This document shows, piece by piece, positions 39,995 to 49,422 of a stretch of DNA of 64,000 nt. The DNA comes from an uncultured Calothrix sp. (GTDB lineage: Bacteria > Cyanobacteriota > Cyanobacteriia > Cyanobacteriales > Nostocaceae). The translations under genes and the position numbers were made by a program. The notes beneath the pieces were generated by a model that was not told the origin of the DNA, did not search any database, and was given only the letters and a program-made list of their open reading frames with translations. The stretch is taken from assembly GCA_937973965.1 (NCBI GenBank), contig CALJJQ010000066.1, forward strand, positions 62,001 to 126,000. The letters are read 5' to 3'. The stretch's first letter is position 1; each line of letters starts with the position of its first letter.

Positions 39995-40831
39995 TCAATC
40001 TTTAAATTCTAAAACTTTATTTTCTAAAGCTTTGCGAGCAACTTGAGTCACATAAATGGTGACAGCAACAGTAGCGATGAAGCCAAGAATCCGAATTGTC
40101 CACTGCACACCCGGATTACCAGGTTGAGATGCGGTGCCAATCGTGGCAATATTACCAGCTAAGGAACCGATATAAACATACATAATTGTGCCAGGTATCA
40201 TACCGATGGAGGCAACCACGTAGTCTCTGAGGGAAACTCCCGTCACCCCATAGGCATAGTTCAATAAATTGAAAGGAAACACAGGAGAAAGTCGAGTGAG
40301 CAGGACGATTTTTAACCCTTCCCGACCTACGGCTTCATCAATCGCGCGGAATTTCTGATTTCCAGCAATTTTCTTTGCAACCCATCCCCTCGCTAAATAA
40401 CGTCCAACTAAAAAAGCAGCCGTCGCACCAATAGTTGCACCAATAAACACGTACACTGAACCCATCACCACACCAAAGACAACACCTGCACCTAGAGTCA
40501 GGATTGACCCTGGTAAAAAAGCAACTGTGGCAATAATATAAATAAATATGAATGCTAATGCTCCCCCAGTACCCAGACCGTCAATCCACAGTAAAGCATC
40601 CTTTAACCAGATTTGGGGATTAAATCCGGAAACCTGTTGTGCCGATTCTTGTCCTAAAGCTGGTTCCGTGGTGAATATAAAAGTCAAAGCAAATGTCATC
40701 AGCATCAGAAACATAAATTGAGCTGGAAATTTAAATTTAATAAATCTTTGCTGATTCCTAGTTGACATTTCGGGGATGATTTTATTTTTCTGTTGGGAAA
40801 CAGTCAAATTCAGATTCACAGATTGGTGCAT
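39995..40831 (-). CDS. TVP38/TMEM64 (DedA/SNARE-associated) family membrane protein
   Basis: LPGSILTLGAGVVFG...GATIGATAAFLVGRYLARGWVAKKI...LLTRLSPVFPFNLLNYAYGVTGV. Confidence 0.92.
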   Translation of the reverse strand: MHQSVNLNLTVSQQKNKIIPEMSTRNQQRFIKFKFPAQFMFLMLMTFALTFIFTTEPALGQESAQQVSGFNPQIWLKDALLWIDGLGTGGALAFIFIYIIATVAFLPGSILTLGAGVVFGVVMGSVYVFIGATIGATAAFLVGRYLARGWVAKKIAGNQKFRAIDEAVGREGLKIVLLTRLSPVFPFNLLNYAYGVTGVSLRDYVVASIGMIPGTIMYVYIGSLAGNIATIGTASQPGNPGVQWTIRILGFIATVAVTIYVTQVARKALENKVLEFKD

Positions 40832-41060
40832 GGGTAATTTCTTCCAGTTTCAAGAATATTTTGGCTGTGTCCAAATCAGATGGATAACTTCCTGCAAATC
40901 GCCTGTGTTTTGATTATGCAACTTAAATATTAAACTAGTATTAAAACCTCAACATATTTTCCACAATTCCATCCTCATTTAAGTTAAGTATTTAAGACGA
41001 GGTTTACCCCAAATATGAGACAATAGAAATGTTTTTGTTTGGGCGATCGCTAGTATCTTC

Positions 41061-42785
41061 ATGAAAACCTTCCCATCTCCCGAAGCGCTACGGCGTTTTC
41101 CCTTTGGGCTGGCAGATATTGCCGTAATTCTTGGTACTTTGGTTCTACTCGCATTGATTGCTCAGATTGGGGCTGGGGCACTGGTTAGTTTTAAACCTCC
41201 GGAAATTGTGCCCACAATCGATCTCAATCCACGGAACTTGCCGTACTATGCAGGGCGATCGACCCTACGCATGTTCATTGCCTTGTTTTTTTCCACCCTG
41301 TTCACCTTGGTCTATGGATATATTGCAGCGAATAGTCGCCGGGCTGAACAGGTGATGATCCCATTGCTGGATATTTTGCAATCTGTTCCTGTACTGGGAT
41401 TTCTTTCGATTACGGTGACTGGCTTTATCGCCTTGTTTCCAGGTAGCTTACTCGGACTGGAAGCAGCTTCTATCTTTGCGATATTTACCAGTCAGGTCTG
41501 GAACATGACCTTTTCCTTCTATCAGTCCCTACGGACAATTCCCAAAGAACTCGATGAAGCGGCAACCCTCTACCAACTTTCGCGTTGGCAACGATTTACA
41601 AAGCTGGAAGTTCCATCGGCCACAATTGGACTACTGTGGAATGCCATGATGAGCTTTGGTGGGGGCTGGTTTTTTGTGGCGGCTAGTGAAGCCATTAGCG
41701 TGCTAAATCAGGAGTATACTCTACCGGGGATTGGCTCCTATGTCGCAGCTGCGATCGCGGCTGAAAATTTGGCGGCGTTGGGCTGGGCACTGCTGACTAT
41801 TGCGATTGTAATCGTGTTGGTGGATCAGTTATTTTGGCGACCCCTAATTGCCTGGTCAGACAAATTTCGCATGGAGCAAAGCGCTTCCGGGTCAGTACCG
41901 GAATCCTGGGTGTATGACCTGTTACAAGCGGCACGGATTCCGCGAATGCTAGGCAAGGCACTTACCCCAGTCAGGGAAACTATTAACGGTGTTTTGTCTC
42001 GACTCACCCGCTCTCAATCCACTGTTCAACTTGATACCAGGCAACAACAGAGCGATCGCTTGTATAACTTAGTTTTACTGGTTATTATTGGTTTCCTAGT
42101 TGCCTGGGCGTTGCACTTTATCCTGACTACAGTGGGCATGGGGGAAGTGTTCAAAACCTTTGGGCTAGGTATTCTGACCCTGCTGCGGGTGACAGTCCTC
42201 CTGGTGTTTGCCACGGTAATTTGGACACCTATCGGCGTGGCAATCGGATTTAACCCCGAGTTGGCCCGTACTCTACAACCTGTGGTGCAGTTCCTCGCCT
42301 CCTTTCCTGCCAACTTTATTTTTCCCTTTGCCACCCTGTTTTTCATCCGTGCCAACATTAGCATCGAATGGGGTAGCATTTTGCTGATGGCACTAGGGGC
42401 GCAGTGGTATATTCTGTTCAACTCAATTGCTGGCGCTCAGAGCATTCCCACTGACCTGCGGGAAATGGCAACCGATATCGGTTTGCAAGGTTGGCAGCGT
42501 TGGTGGAAACTAATTATACCAGGTATTTTCTCGGCTTGGGTAACGGGAGGCGTGACCGCAAGTGGGGGAGCCTGGAACGCCAGTATTGTATCCGAAGTTG
42601 TGGCTTGGGGATCGACGACCCTGACCGCCACTGGATTAGGTACCTATATTGCAGAAGCCACCGTTGCCGGAGATTGGCCCCGCATCACCCTTGGTATTGG
42701 TATGATGAGTCTGTTTGTCGTGGGTTTGAACCGTCTGCTATGGCGAAAACTCTATCAGTTAGCCGAAGCGAAATATCATCTCTAG
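41061..42785 (+). CDS. ABC transporter permease, two fused permease domains (nitrate/sulfonate/bicarbonate type)
   Basis: Two EAA-like loops: KELDEAATLYQLSRWQRFTKLEVPSATIGLLWN and TDLREMATDIGLQGWQRWWKLIIPGIFSAWVTG. Confidence 0.9.
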   Translation: MKTFPSPEALRRFPFGLADIAVILGTLVLLALIAQIGAGALVSFKPPEIVPTIDLNPRNLPYYAGRSTLRMFIALFFSTLFTLVYGYIAANSRRAEQVMIPLLDILQSVPVLGFLSITVTGFIALFPGSLLGLEAASIFAIFTSQVWNMTFSFYQSLRTIPKELDEAATLYQLSRWQRFTKLEVPSATIGLLWNAMMSFGGGWFFVAASEAISVLNQEYTLPGIGSYVAAAIAAENLAALGWALLTIAIVIVLVDQLFWRPLIAWSDKFRMEQSASGSVPESWVYDLLQAARIPRMLGKALTPVRETINGVLSRLTRSQSTVQLDTRQQQSDRLYNLVLLVIIGFLVAWALHFILTTVGMGEVFKTFGLGILTLLRVTVLLVFATVIWTPIGVAIGFNPELARTLQPVVQFLASFPANFIFPFATLFFIRANISIEWGSILLMALGAQWYILFNSIAGAQSIPTDLREMATDIGLQGWQRWWKLIIPGIFSAWVTGGVTASGGAWNASIVSEVVAWGSTTLTATGLGTYIAEATVAGDWPRITLGIGMMSLFVVGLNRLLWRKLYQLAEAKYHL

Positions 42786-42798
42786 GGAAGGCAATATT

Positions 42799-44169
42799 AT
42801 GATGACAGAAGCAACTTCGACGAATTTAAATTTAATTACCGTCGAGCAGGTTTCTAAAAGTTTCCCCCTACCTGATGGGAAAGGAGAGTTTACGGTTCTC
42901 AGTGGTGTGAGTTTAATCGTCAAATCCGGTGAGGTTGTGGCCTTACTTGGGCGTAGTGGTAGTGGTAAGAGTACCCTATTGCGGATTATGGCGGGTTTGA
43001 TCCCACCCAGCGAAGGTCAGGTTTTCAGTAGCGGTAAGCCCCTGCGCGGTGCAAACAACGATGTGGCGATGGTGTTTCAAAGTTTCGCCCTATTGCCTTG
43101 GTTGACGGTTCTGGAAAATGTAGAATTAGGTTTAGAAGTACGGGGAGTCAAGCGAGAGGAACGCCGCCAACGGGCACTGAAAGCCATTGACCTGGTGGGT
43201 TTAGATGGTTTTGAAAGTGCCTATCCGAAAGAGTTATCGGGTGGTATGAAGCAGCGAGTCGGCTTCGCACGGGCATTTGTCTTAGAACCCCAGGTGCTGT
43301 TTATGGATGAACCCTTTAGTGCCCTGGATGTTCTCACCTCGGAAAACCTACGGGGTGAAATTGATGATCTGTGGAATGCGAAAACCTTCCCATCTAAAAG
43401 CATTTTAATTGTCACCCACAATATTGAAGAGGCTGTATTTTTAGCTGATCGGGTGGTGATTTTAGGATCGAATCCGGGGCGTATTCGTGGTGAAGTGATG
43501 ATTGACTTACCCCGTCCTCACGATCGCACCCATCCCCGCTTTGCTTCCCTAGTCGATTATATCTACACCGTCATGACCAACCCGGAAATCGAAGTGACAG
43601 GGGAAGTGTCCGATAAGACTGTGCCACCATCAGAAATCACATCTCCCTATGCGATCGCTTTACCCCATGTACGAGTGGGTGGTATCAGTGGTTTATTGGA
43701 GCTGATTGTTGATCGACCATCGGGGACAGATGATATTCCCCGACTTGCCGATCGGTTGCAGCTGGCGGTAGACGACCTGTTACCGATTTTAGATGCCGCC
43801 GTTCTGCTAGGATTTGCTGAAGTTTCTCAAGGAGATGTGCGACTGACTGAAATCGGACAAGATTTTGCCACCACCACCATTCTACGTAGTAAAGATATCT
43901 TTCGACAGCAGGTTCTAACCCGTGTTCCTGTTTTGAGCAGCATAGTCCAAACCCTACAGGAAAAACGCAGTGGTTCCATGCGAGCTGATTTCTTTCTCGA
44001 TCTATGGGATGAACATTTCCCCCACGAGGAAGCCGAACGCCAGTTCGCCACCAGCGTAGACTGGGGGCGTTATGCGGAGCTATTCGAGTATGATGCTGGT
44101 GAAGGACGACTTTATCTATCGGAAACCAACCCTGGGTTAGAGAATCCTGTACCCTTAGAGGATGTTTGA
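42799..44169 (+). CDS. ABC transporter ATP-binding protein with C-terminal AAA-associated domain
   Basis: Walker A GRSGSGKST, signature LSGGMKQRVGFARAF, Walker B VLFMDEPFSALD; long C-terminal extension. Confidence 0.92.
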   Translation: MMTEATSTNLNLITVEQVSKSFPLPDGKGEFTVLSGVSLIVKSGEVVALLGRSGSGKSTLLRIMAGLIPPSEGQVFSSGKPLRGANNDVAMVFQSFALLPWLTVLENVELGLEVRGVKREERRQRALKAIDLVGLDGFESAYPKELSGGMKQRVGFARAFVLEPQVLFMDEPFSALDVLTSENLRGEIDDLWNAKTFPSKSILIVTHNIEEAVFLADRVVILGSNPGRIRGEVMIDLPRPHDRTHPRFASLVDYIYTVMTNPEIEVTGEVSDKTVPPSEITSPYAIALPHVRVGGISGLLELIVDRPSGTDDIPRLADRLQLAVDDLLPILDAAVLLGFAEVSQGDVRLTEIGQDFATTTILRSKDIFRQQVLTRVPVLSSIVQTLQEKRSGSMRADFFLDLWDEHFPHEEAERQFATSVDWGRYAELFEYDAGEGRLYLSETNPGLENPVPLEDV

Positions 44170-44265
44170 AAAGTGTCAAGAAATACTTTATTAATCACTT
44201 CTGAGAGACAGGAAATAACTACAAAAAGTATATTTGTAGTTATCGACTACTCCCGATTCCCCTAC

Positions 44266-44285
44266 AGACGCGACATGTCGCGTCT
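44266..44285. repeat. GACGCGA/TCGCGTC hairpin, dispersed family
   Basis: AGACGCGACATGTCGCGTCT, perfect 20-bp palindrome. Confidence 0.65.
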
Positions 44286-44364
44286 CTTCCCACTCTCGAA
44301 AAACAAGCTTGTTAAGTATTAAAAGTGACTTTTCTTCCAATTTCTCAGCTACCCACGCACCAAT

Positions 44365-46713
44365 TTATAGGATACAGTTACAATGTTTATAAAACTTATA
44401 GATTAATAGGGATATTATTAGTAATAATACAATCATAAAGGGGAAAAAGGTAATTACTATTATATTCCCAAGATAATTACGGTAATTAATTTTTTCCTGA
44501 CCAGCTTCAATATATCTGGTAATTAAATCTGATTCTGAGGATGTAAGAAGTTCCCCATACTGCTTCATAAATACTTTGTATTCTTCAAGTTGTTGAGAAT
44601 TAGGTAATCGGCTCGCTTTTTTAGTAATATCTTCTTTATCCCATTCCTGAGCGTAATTAATAATTTGATTTTTCCGGATATCTATATAGCGATTTTCTTG
44701 AGTCCATTCCCGTAACTTTTTCCAGTGCTGGGTTAATATTTCATGGGATAAGGTGACGACTTGTTTTTTCTCTCCGTTTTCTTGGGTATCTTCTTCTAGG
44801 ATAATTAAATCACTCTTTTGCAAATATTCAATAGTACTTTTAATTTGTTTCCAACTAATATTTTGCTGATTATCTAACTGATTTTTCCGTCTGCATATTT
44901 CCATAAAGTTTTCCAGTAAGACTTTTTTTCTGGTATAACCTGTTGTTCCGTCTCCTAGTGCGACTAAATTAATTAAGATAGTTTTGGCAATAGCACCCTG
45001 ACCCTGATTTTTTAATTCCTCATAGACTTTATTTCCATGTTGATTTAAAATGCCTTTAAGTCTTCCCAGCTTATTATAATTAATCAGCGTTAGTGTTTGA
45101 TGGTCTTGTTGCTCCCAAAGATTAGTTAACATATATTGTAATAAAGCTAAGTTCCCAGAGACAGGTTTCATGTCATTGATTAACCTGTCTATCAGTTTTT
45201 TTTCTACCCTCACACCTACTTTTTCTGCTGGTTTAACAATTACTTCTCGTAATATATCTGGGTTCATCGGTGTAATCGCGACAAGGTTTTGCTGGATATT
45301 TGCTGCTAGTCCAAAGTATGGTCTCTCAGTGCATTTACCAATAAAATCTGCACGGATAGCTAAAACCAAGGAAAATTTAGAACTCCATGCTTCTAATTTT
45401 TCTAATAAACAACGGATAAACAGATATTGTTCCGAGTTATCCCCTAAACGTTCACCCGGTGCTTGATTTTTACGCAGAGAGAAAACTTCTTCAAATTGAT
45501 CGATAACTAAAATAACCCGTTCTTTACTACATCTTTTGATTACTTGGTCAATCATTGCTTCTAAAGCATCGGTAATTTTCTCTCCGTTATTTTCTTTCTT
45601 CGCGTCTAATAATTTAATAAACTCTCTAAACTGTGATTTTTGTTCCTCAGTAGATAAGCTGGTATCAACAAATGCCTGGGCTAAACTATTGAGGGGTTTT
45701 TCTCCTGGTTGAATCACTGGAGGAATGTACCAGTTATCACTTCCAGATATGTGTAAACCCTCTTTCAATCGATAAACTAAACCAGCACGAATAACACTAG
45801 ATTTTCCAACTCCAACTGTACCAATAACTGCGAGAAAGTTATTTTTACTAATTTTTTCTAGTAATTGATTTATTGTGCGATCGCGTCCATAAAAGTTACT
45901 AGCATCTTCTGGATTACTATCAAAATAAGCTAGTCCTTTGTATGGACATTGGTGAGAATCTAAAGTGTTTTTAGATTCTTCTGGTTGATTATTTTCTGAA
46001 ATTGCTAAATTATTTATTGTTCCAAGATACACGCGTTTGAAGTCACCTAGTTTTTGCAAAGAGGCTTCATAGCTTTTGATATATTTTACTAATTCTGTAT
46101 TATCATTACCATATTTATTTTGATTCTCTAAGGCAATGATGACGGATTTGGTTAAACTACTACATCTATCCCTATTTTGTTGAAATTCTTGTTTTGATTT
46201 TTGAAAAGAAAAGAGAAAAAAGCGACTTTTATTTAAACAGTTATCCAAAATAAAATTATCTAAATTTAATTTATTATTAACGCCTTGATGATGACAACAG
46301 TCAATAATCACTATTTGTTGCTCTATTCTGCTACGTTTTAAAACCTCTATCAACCAGTGTAAGGATATTCCTAAATCATCCTGTGCTGGATTAGAATCAC
46401 TTGTTGTTAAAAAAACTTCTGTTACACCTGAATTTTTGACTAAAATATATCCAGAGAAGTAGAATAAAGCCATCTTCGGAGGATTACCGCTTGGAAGAAA
46501 AAGTTTAATAATTTCGTCCTTGAGCTGTTTCCGATCCGGTTTACTAAAATCTGATACCTGAAAGCCACATCTTTGCTTCAAAATATTCTTCATGTCTTTT
46601 GCATTGCGGTTAGGTGCTTTCAACGCTGGAAATATTTTGCCCTTTTCATATTTATTTATACCTACAACTAAAGCTTGACGAGATGATACTTGAGAAGGGA
46701 TATTTGGAGTCAT
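44365..46713 (-). CDS. Caspase-like (C14) domain - nSTAND NTPase - C-terminal TM protein
   Basis: RQALVVGINKYE...MALFYFSGYI...IVIIDCCHHQG (caspase-like); CPYKGLAYFDSNPEDASNFYGRDRTINQLLEKI...GTVGVGKSSVIRAGL (Walker A), RVILVIDQFEEVF (Walker B); TM near C-terminus. Confidence 0.88.
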   Translation of the reverse strand: MTPNIPSQVSSRQALVVGINKYEKGKIFPALKAPNRNAKDMKNILKQRCGFQVSDFSKPDRKQLKDEIIKLFLPSGNPPKMALFYFSGYILVKNSGVTEVFLTTSDSNPAQDDLGISLHWLIEVLKRSRIEQQIVIIDCCHHQGVNNKLNLDNFILDNCLNKSRFFLFSFQKSKQEFQQNRDRCSSLTKSVIIALENQNKYGNDNTELVKYIKSYEASLQKLGDFKRVYLGTINNLAISENNQPEESKNTLDSHQCPYKGLAYFDSNPEDASNFYGRDRTINQLLEKISKNNFLAVIGTVGVGKSSVIRAGLVYRLKEGLHISGSDNWYIPPVIQPGEKPLNSLAQAFVDTSLSTEEQKSQFREFIKLLDAKKENNGEKITDALEAMIDQVIKRCSKERVILVIDQFEEVFSLRKNQAPGERLGDNSEQYLFIRCLLEKLEAWSSKFSLVLAIRADFIGKCTERPYFGLAANIQQNLVAITPMNPDILREVIVKPAEKVGVRVEKKLIDRLINDMKPVSGNLALLQYMLTNLWEQQDHQTLTLINYNKLGRLKGILNQHGNKVYEELKNQGQGAIAKTILINLVALGDGTTGYTRKKVLLENFMEICRRKNQLDNQQNISWKQIKSTIEYLQKSDLIILEEDTQENGEKKQVVTLSHEILTQHWKKLREWTQENRYIDIRKNQIINYAQEWDKEDITKKASRLPNSQQLEEYKVFMKQYGELLTSSESDLITRYIEAGQEKINYRNYLGNIIVITFFPFMIVLLLIISLLIYKFYKHCNCIL

Positions 46714-46813
46714 TTTAATTAATTAAAACGGTAGATAACTTGAGATAATTTGAAGTCAATAGATATCGTGACTGGAAATTAGATAGCCAACTTTTATGGG
46801 AATTGAATAATAA

Positions 46814-48565
46814 TCAAAATAAACCTAGCAACTGAGCAAAAGATTTATCATACGTAGCTTTTTCCCAATTTTTATTTCTAGTAATTTGCCTAGGAACCAA
46901 ATTTATAGCTCCAATAAAGTTAGCTCCCTCTAGATCTGCATCTTGAATATCAGCTCCACTAAAATCTGCACCTTTAAGATTAACTTTCTGCAAATTAGTC
47001 TCGGCAAATTTAACTTCTGCTAACTTTGTATTTTCCAGATTAGCTCCAGATAAATCGGTATGGGTAAAATCACTATTACTGAGGTTTGCATCAATTAAAT
47101 TTACTTCCCTCAAATTTGCATGGGAAAAATCTTGATTGCGAAGGTCTTTATTTTGAGTTTTTGAATTAACAATTTGCCAAACTAAACGCCATTTTTCACT
47201 AATTTGTGTCTGAGCATCGATGATTGCACCTTTAAAATTTGCACTGCTAAAATCAACTTCTGTGAGGTTAGCATTAAAAAACTTTGCATCCCTGAGATTT
47301 GCTGATTTTAAGTTAGCATGACTAAGATTAGCTCCTTTCAAGTTAGCATTAGATAAATTAGCACCACTTAAATCAGCTTCAACTAGTTCTACATCGACTA
47401 AGCTACTATTTTCTAATTGTGCATCATTGAGTTTGGCTTGAGTAAATTTAATCCTATCTAAAATCAAATTGCTCAGTATGGCATTCCTTAAGTCAGCAGC
47501 AGATAAATTAGCACCGCTTAAATCGACATCTTGGAAACTAATATTATTAAAAGTTGCACCACTCAGGTTCGCACCACAAAGCTTTGTTTGATATAAATTT
47601 GTACCAAAAAAAATAGCTCCAGAAAAGTCTACACCGTTAAGGGTTAGGTGACTCAGATTTACACCAGTGAGATCAGTACCAATAAAATTTGTATTACTAG
47701 GATAGGTTTCTTGAAAGTTTACATAACTAAGTTCTGCATTTTCTAGATTTGTCTGGTTGAGAATTGCTTGACTGAGGTCAGCATACCTCAGGTCAGCATA
47801 ACTCAGGTCTGCTTTAGTCAGGTTTGTACCTATTAACTTAGTATTTGTTAAGTCTGCACCTACTAATTTAGCATCACTTAGATCTGCATAACTCAGGTCT
47901 GCATAACAGAGATTTGCTGGACTTAAATCGGCGTATTTAAGTTGTGCTTGATTTAGTTTTGCGTGATTTAAATCTGCATATTTGAAGATAGATTTACACA
48001 AATTAGTACCAGTAAAATTTGCTCTTGCTAAATCCCCATATGCTAATTTAATCCCTGATAAATCAGCTCCTGTTGCTGTTAAACCAGCTAAACTAACGCC
48101 GTCTTTATTTAAATCTTGAAGTGCTGTTACTCTTCCACCACTTCCTCCCTGACCTTCTGCAGAATTAATTAATTGCCAAGCTTCGTAATGGGTACGTTTT
48201 TGCTGTTCAGGAAAATTAACAAGAAAAATTATTAAACCAATTAAAATACTGAACTGTTCGAGCTTATAAAATATAGGATTATTAATATACGGAAGGAATT
48301 TATCACATCGTGAAGATTCCTCACTATCTTTTGAGGATTTACATTCTGACCATTTAGGAAACAATGTATCACTTAATGGTTTACTCATAAGTATTACACA
48401 AATAAAGATAAACGTCATTAATGGCACAATGTACTGTTTAACTTTATTTCTAATTTTTTTAATTCTCTTCTTAGAAGACAAGTCTTTTCTTTGATACTTT
48501 TTTTTGCTGCTTTTTTCCAATTTTATACCTCTTGGGAAATCATTAATTATTCTGTCTACCGTCAA
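46814..48565 (-). CDS. Two-TM membrane protein with long pentapeptide-repeat domain
   Basis: Dozens of A(D/N)LXX units (ADLSYADLRYADLSQAILNQTNLENAELS...) after two N-terminal TM helices. Confidence 0.93.
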   Translation of the reverse strand: MTVDRIINDFPRGIKLEKSSKKKYQRKDLSSKKRIKKIRNKVKQYIVPLMTFIFICVILMSKPLSDTLFPKWSECKSSKDSEESSRCDKFLPYINNPIFYKLEQFSILIGLIIFLVNFPEQQKRTHYEAWQLINSAEGQGGSGGRVTALQDLNKDGVSLAGLTATGADLSGIKLAYGDLARANFTGTNLCKSIFKYADLNHAKLNQAQLKYADLSPANLCYADLSYADLSDAKLVGADLTNTKLIGTNLTKADLSYADLRYADLSQAILNQTNLENAELSYVNFQETYPSNTNFIGTDLTGVNLSHLTLNGVDFSGAIFFGTNLYQTKLCGANLSGATFNNISFQDVDLSGANLSAADLRNAILSNLILDRIKFTQAKLNDAQLENSSLVDVELVEADLSGANLSNANLKGANLSHANLKSANLRDAKFFNANLTEVDFSSANFKGAIIDAQTQISEKWRLVWQIVNSKTQNKDLRNQDFSHANLREVNLIDANLSNSDFTHTDLSGANLENTKLAEVKFAETNLQKVNLKGADFSGADIQDADLEGANFIGAINLVPRQITRNKNWEKATYDKSFAQLLGLF

Positions 48566-49422
48566 AACTATCCAACCAAATACTTATACCTGCATTTCTC
48601 ACAAATTCCCAAAACTTACAGGGAGTAAGGAGTAGAAAGAAAATCAATCCTTCACCCAAGACTTATAACCGACTCGTGAGAAATCCGGGTGATAGCAATT
48701 CCCAAAATCTTTGTGACACATATACCTGTTACCAAATATCTCTCATATCGACATGTCCATAATTGCATGTCTACAATACTGTCGATATTGTCAAATATAT
48801 TACAAAATGTATTCTGTATAAATACACAAAAAAAGGCGATCGCAATTCATCTCCACTTGAACCATCGATGACTGCTGCTGATTTCTCAATGGATGTACAT
48901 ATTTCATCTTCGTTTGTAGTATATTAGCAAATCACGAAACTAAAAAGTATGCTTTTACACAAACATGATTTAATTTTCATATATTTGACGTATGGTCAAA
49001 ATTCCATTGAGAGAATTTGCATATATCCGTTGCTTCCGCTTCTTCAAGACTAAAATGTAGTATGCGAATGGTAGGAATGGTAGGCGATCGCATGATGATT
49101 ATCACTCGATCAAAATCCTAACTGACTCCAATAAATCCCCGTCTTCTCCCAATTCTGGATATGAACTTTTTATCAAGCTATTGATTTTATTTTAAATGTA
49201 TTATTTTACACTGGATTGGGGGTATAGTGGGAGTTTGAAAATAGATTGCGATCGCATGGGGAGTTTTTCGGATATTACGGCTGAAAATTTGCTTGCATCC
49301 AGTGAAATATTTGGATTGATGCGATTCGATAATTGTTGTTGGAGTCTGCAAACTTTGGCTATGACTGTAAAGAAAAAGGTGATTTATACAGGACAGAATA
49401 TAGCTAAGTTTATTCAGGGTAA

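Noticed and set aside
46814-48565. Pentapeptide periodicity considered as a DNA tandem repeat or CRISPR-like array
   Set aside because: 15-nt periodicity follows from the protein repeat; there are no constant repeats with unique spacers.
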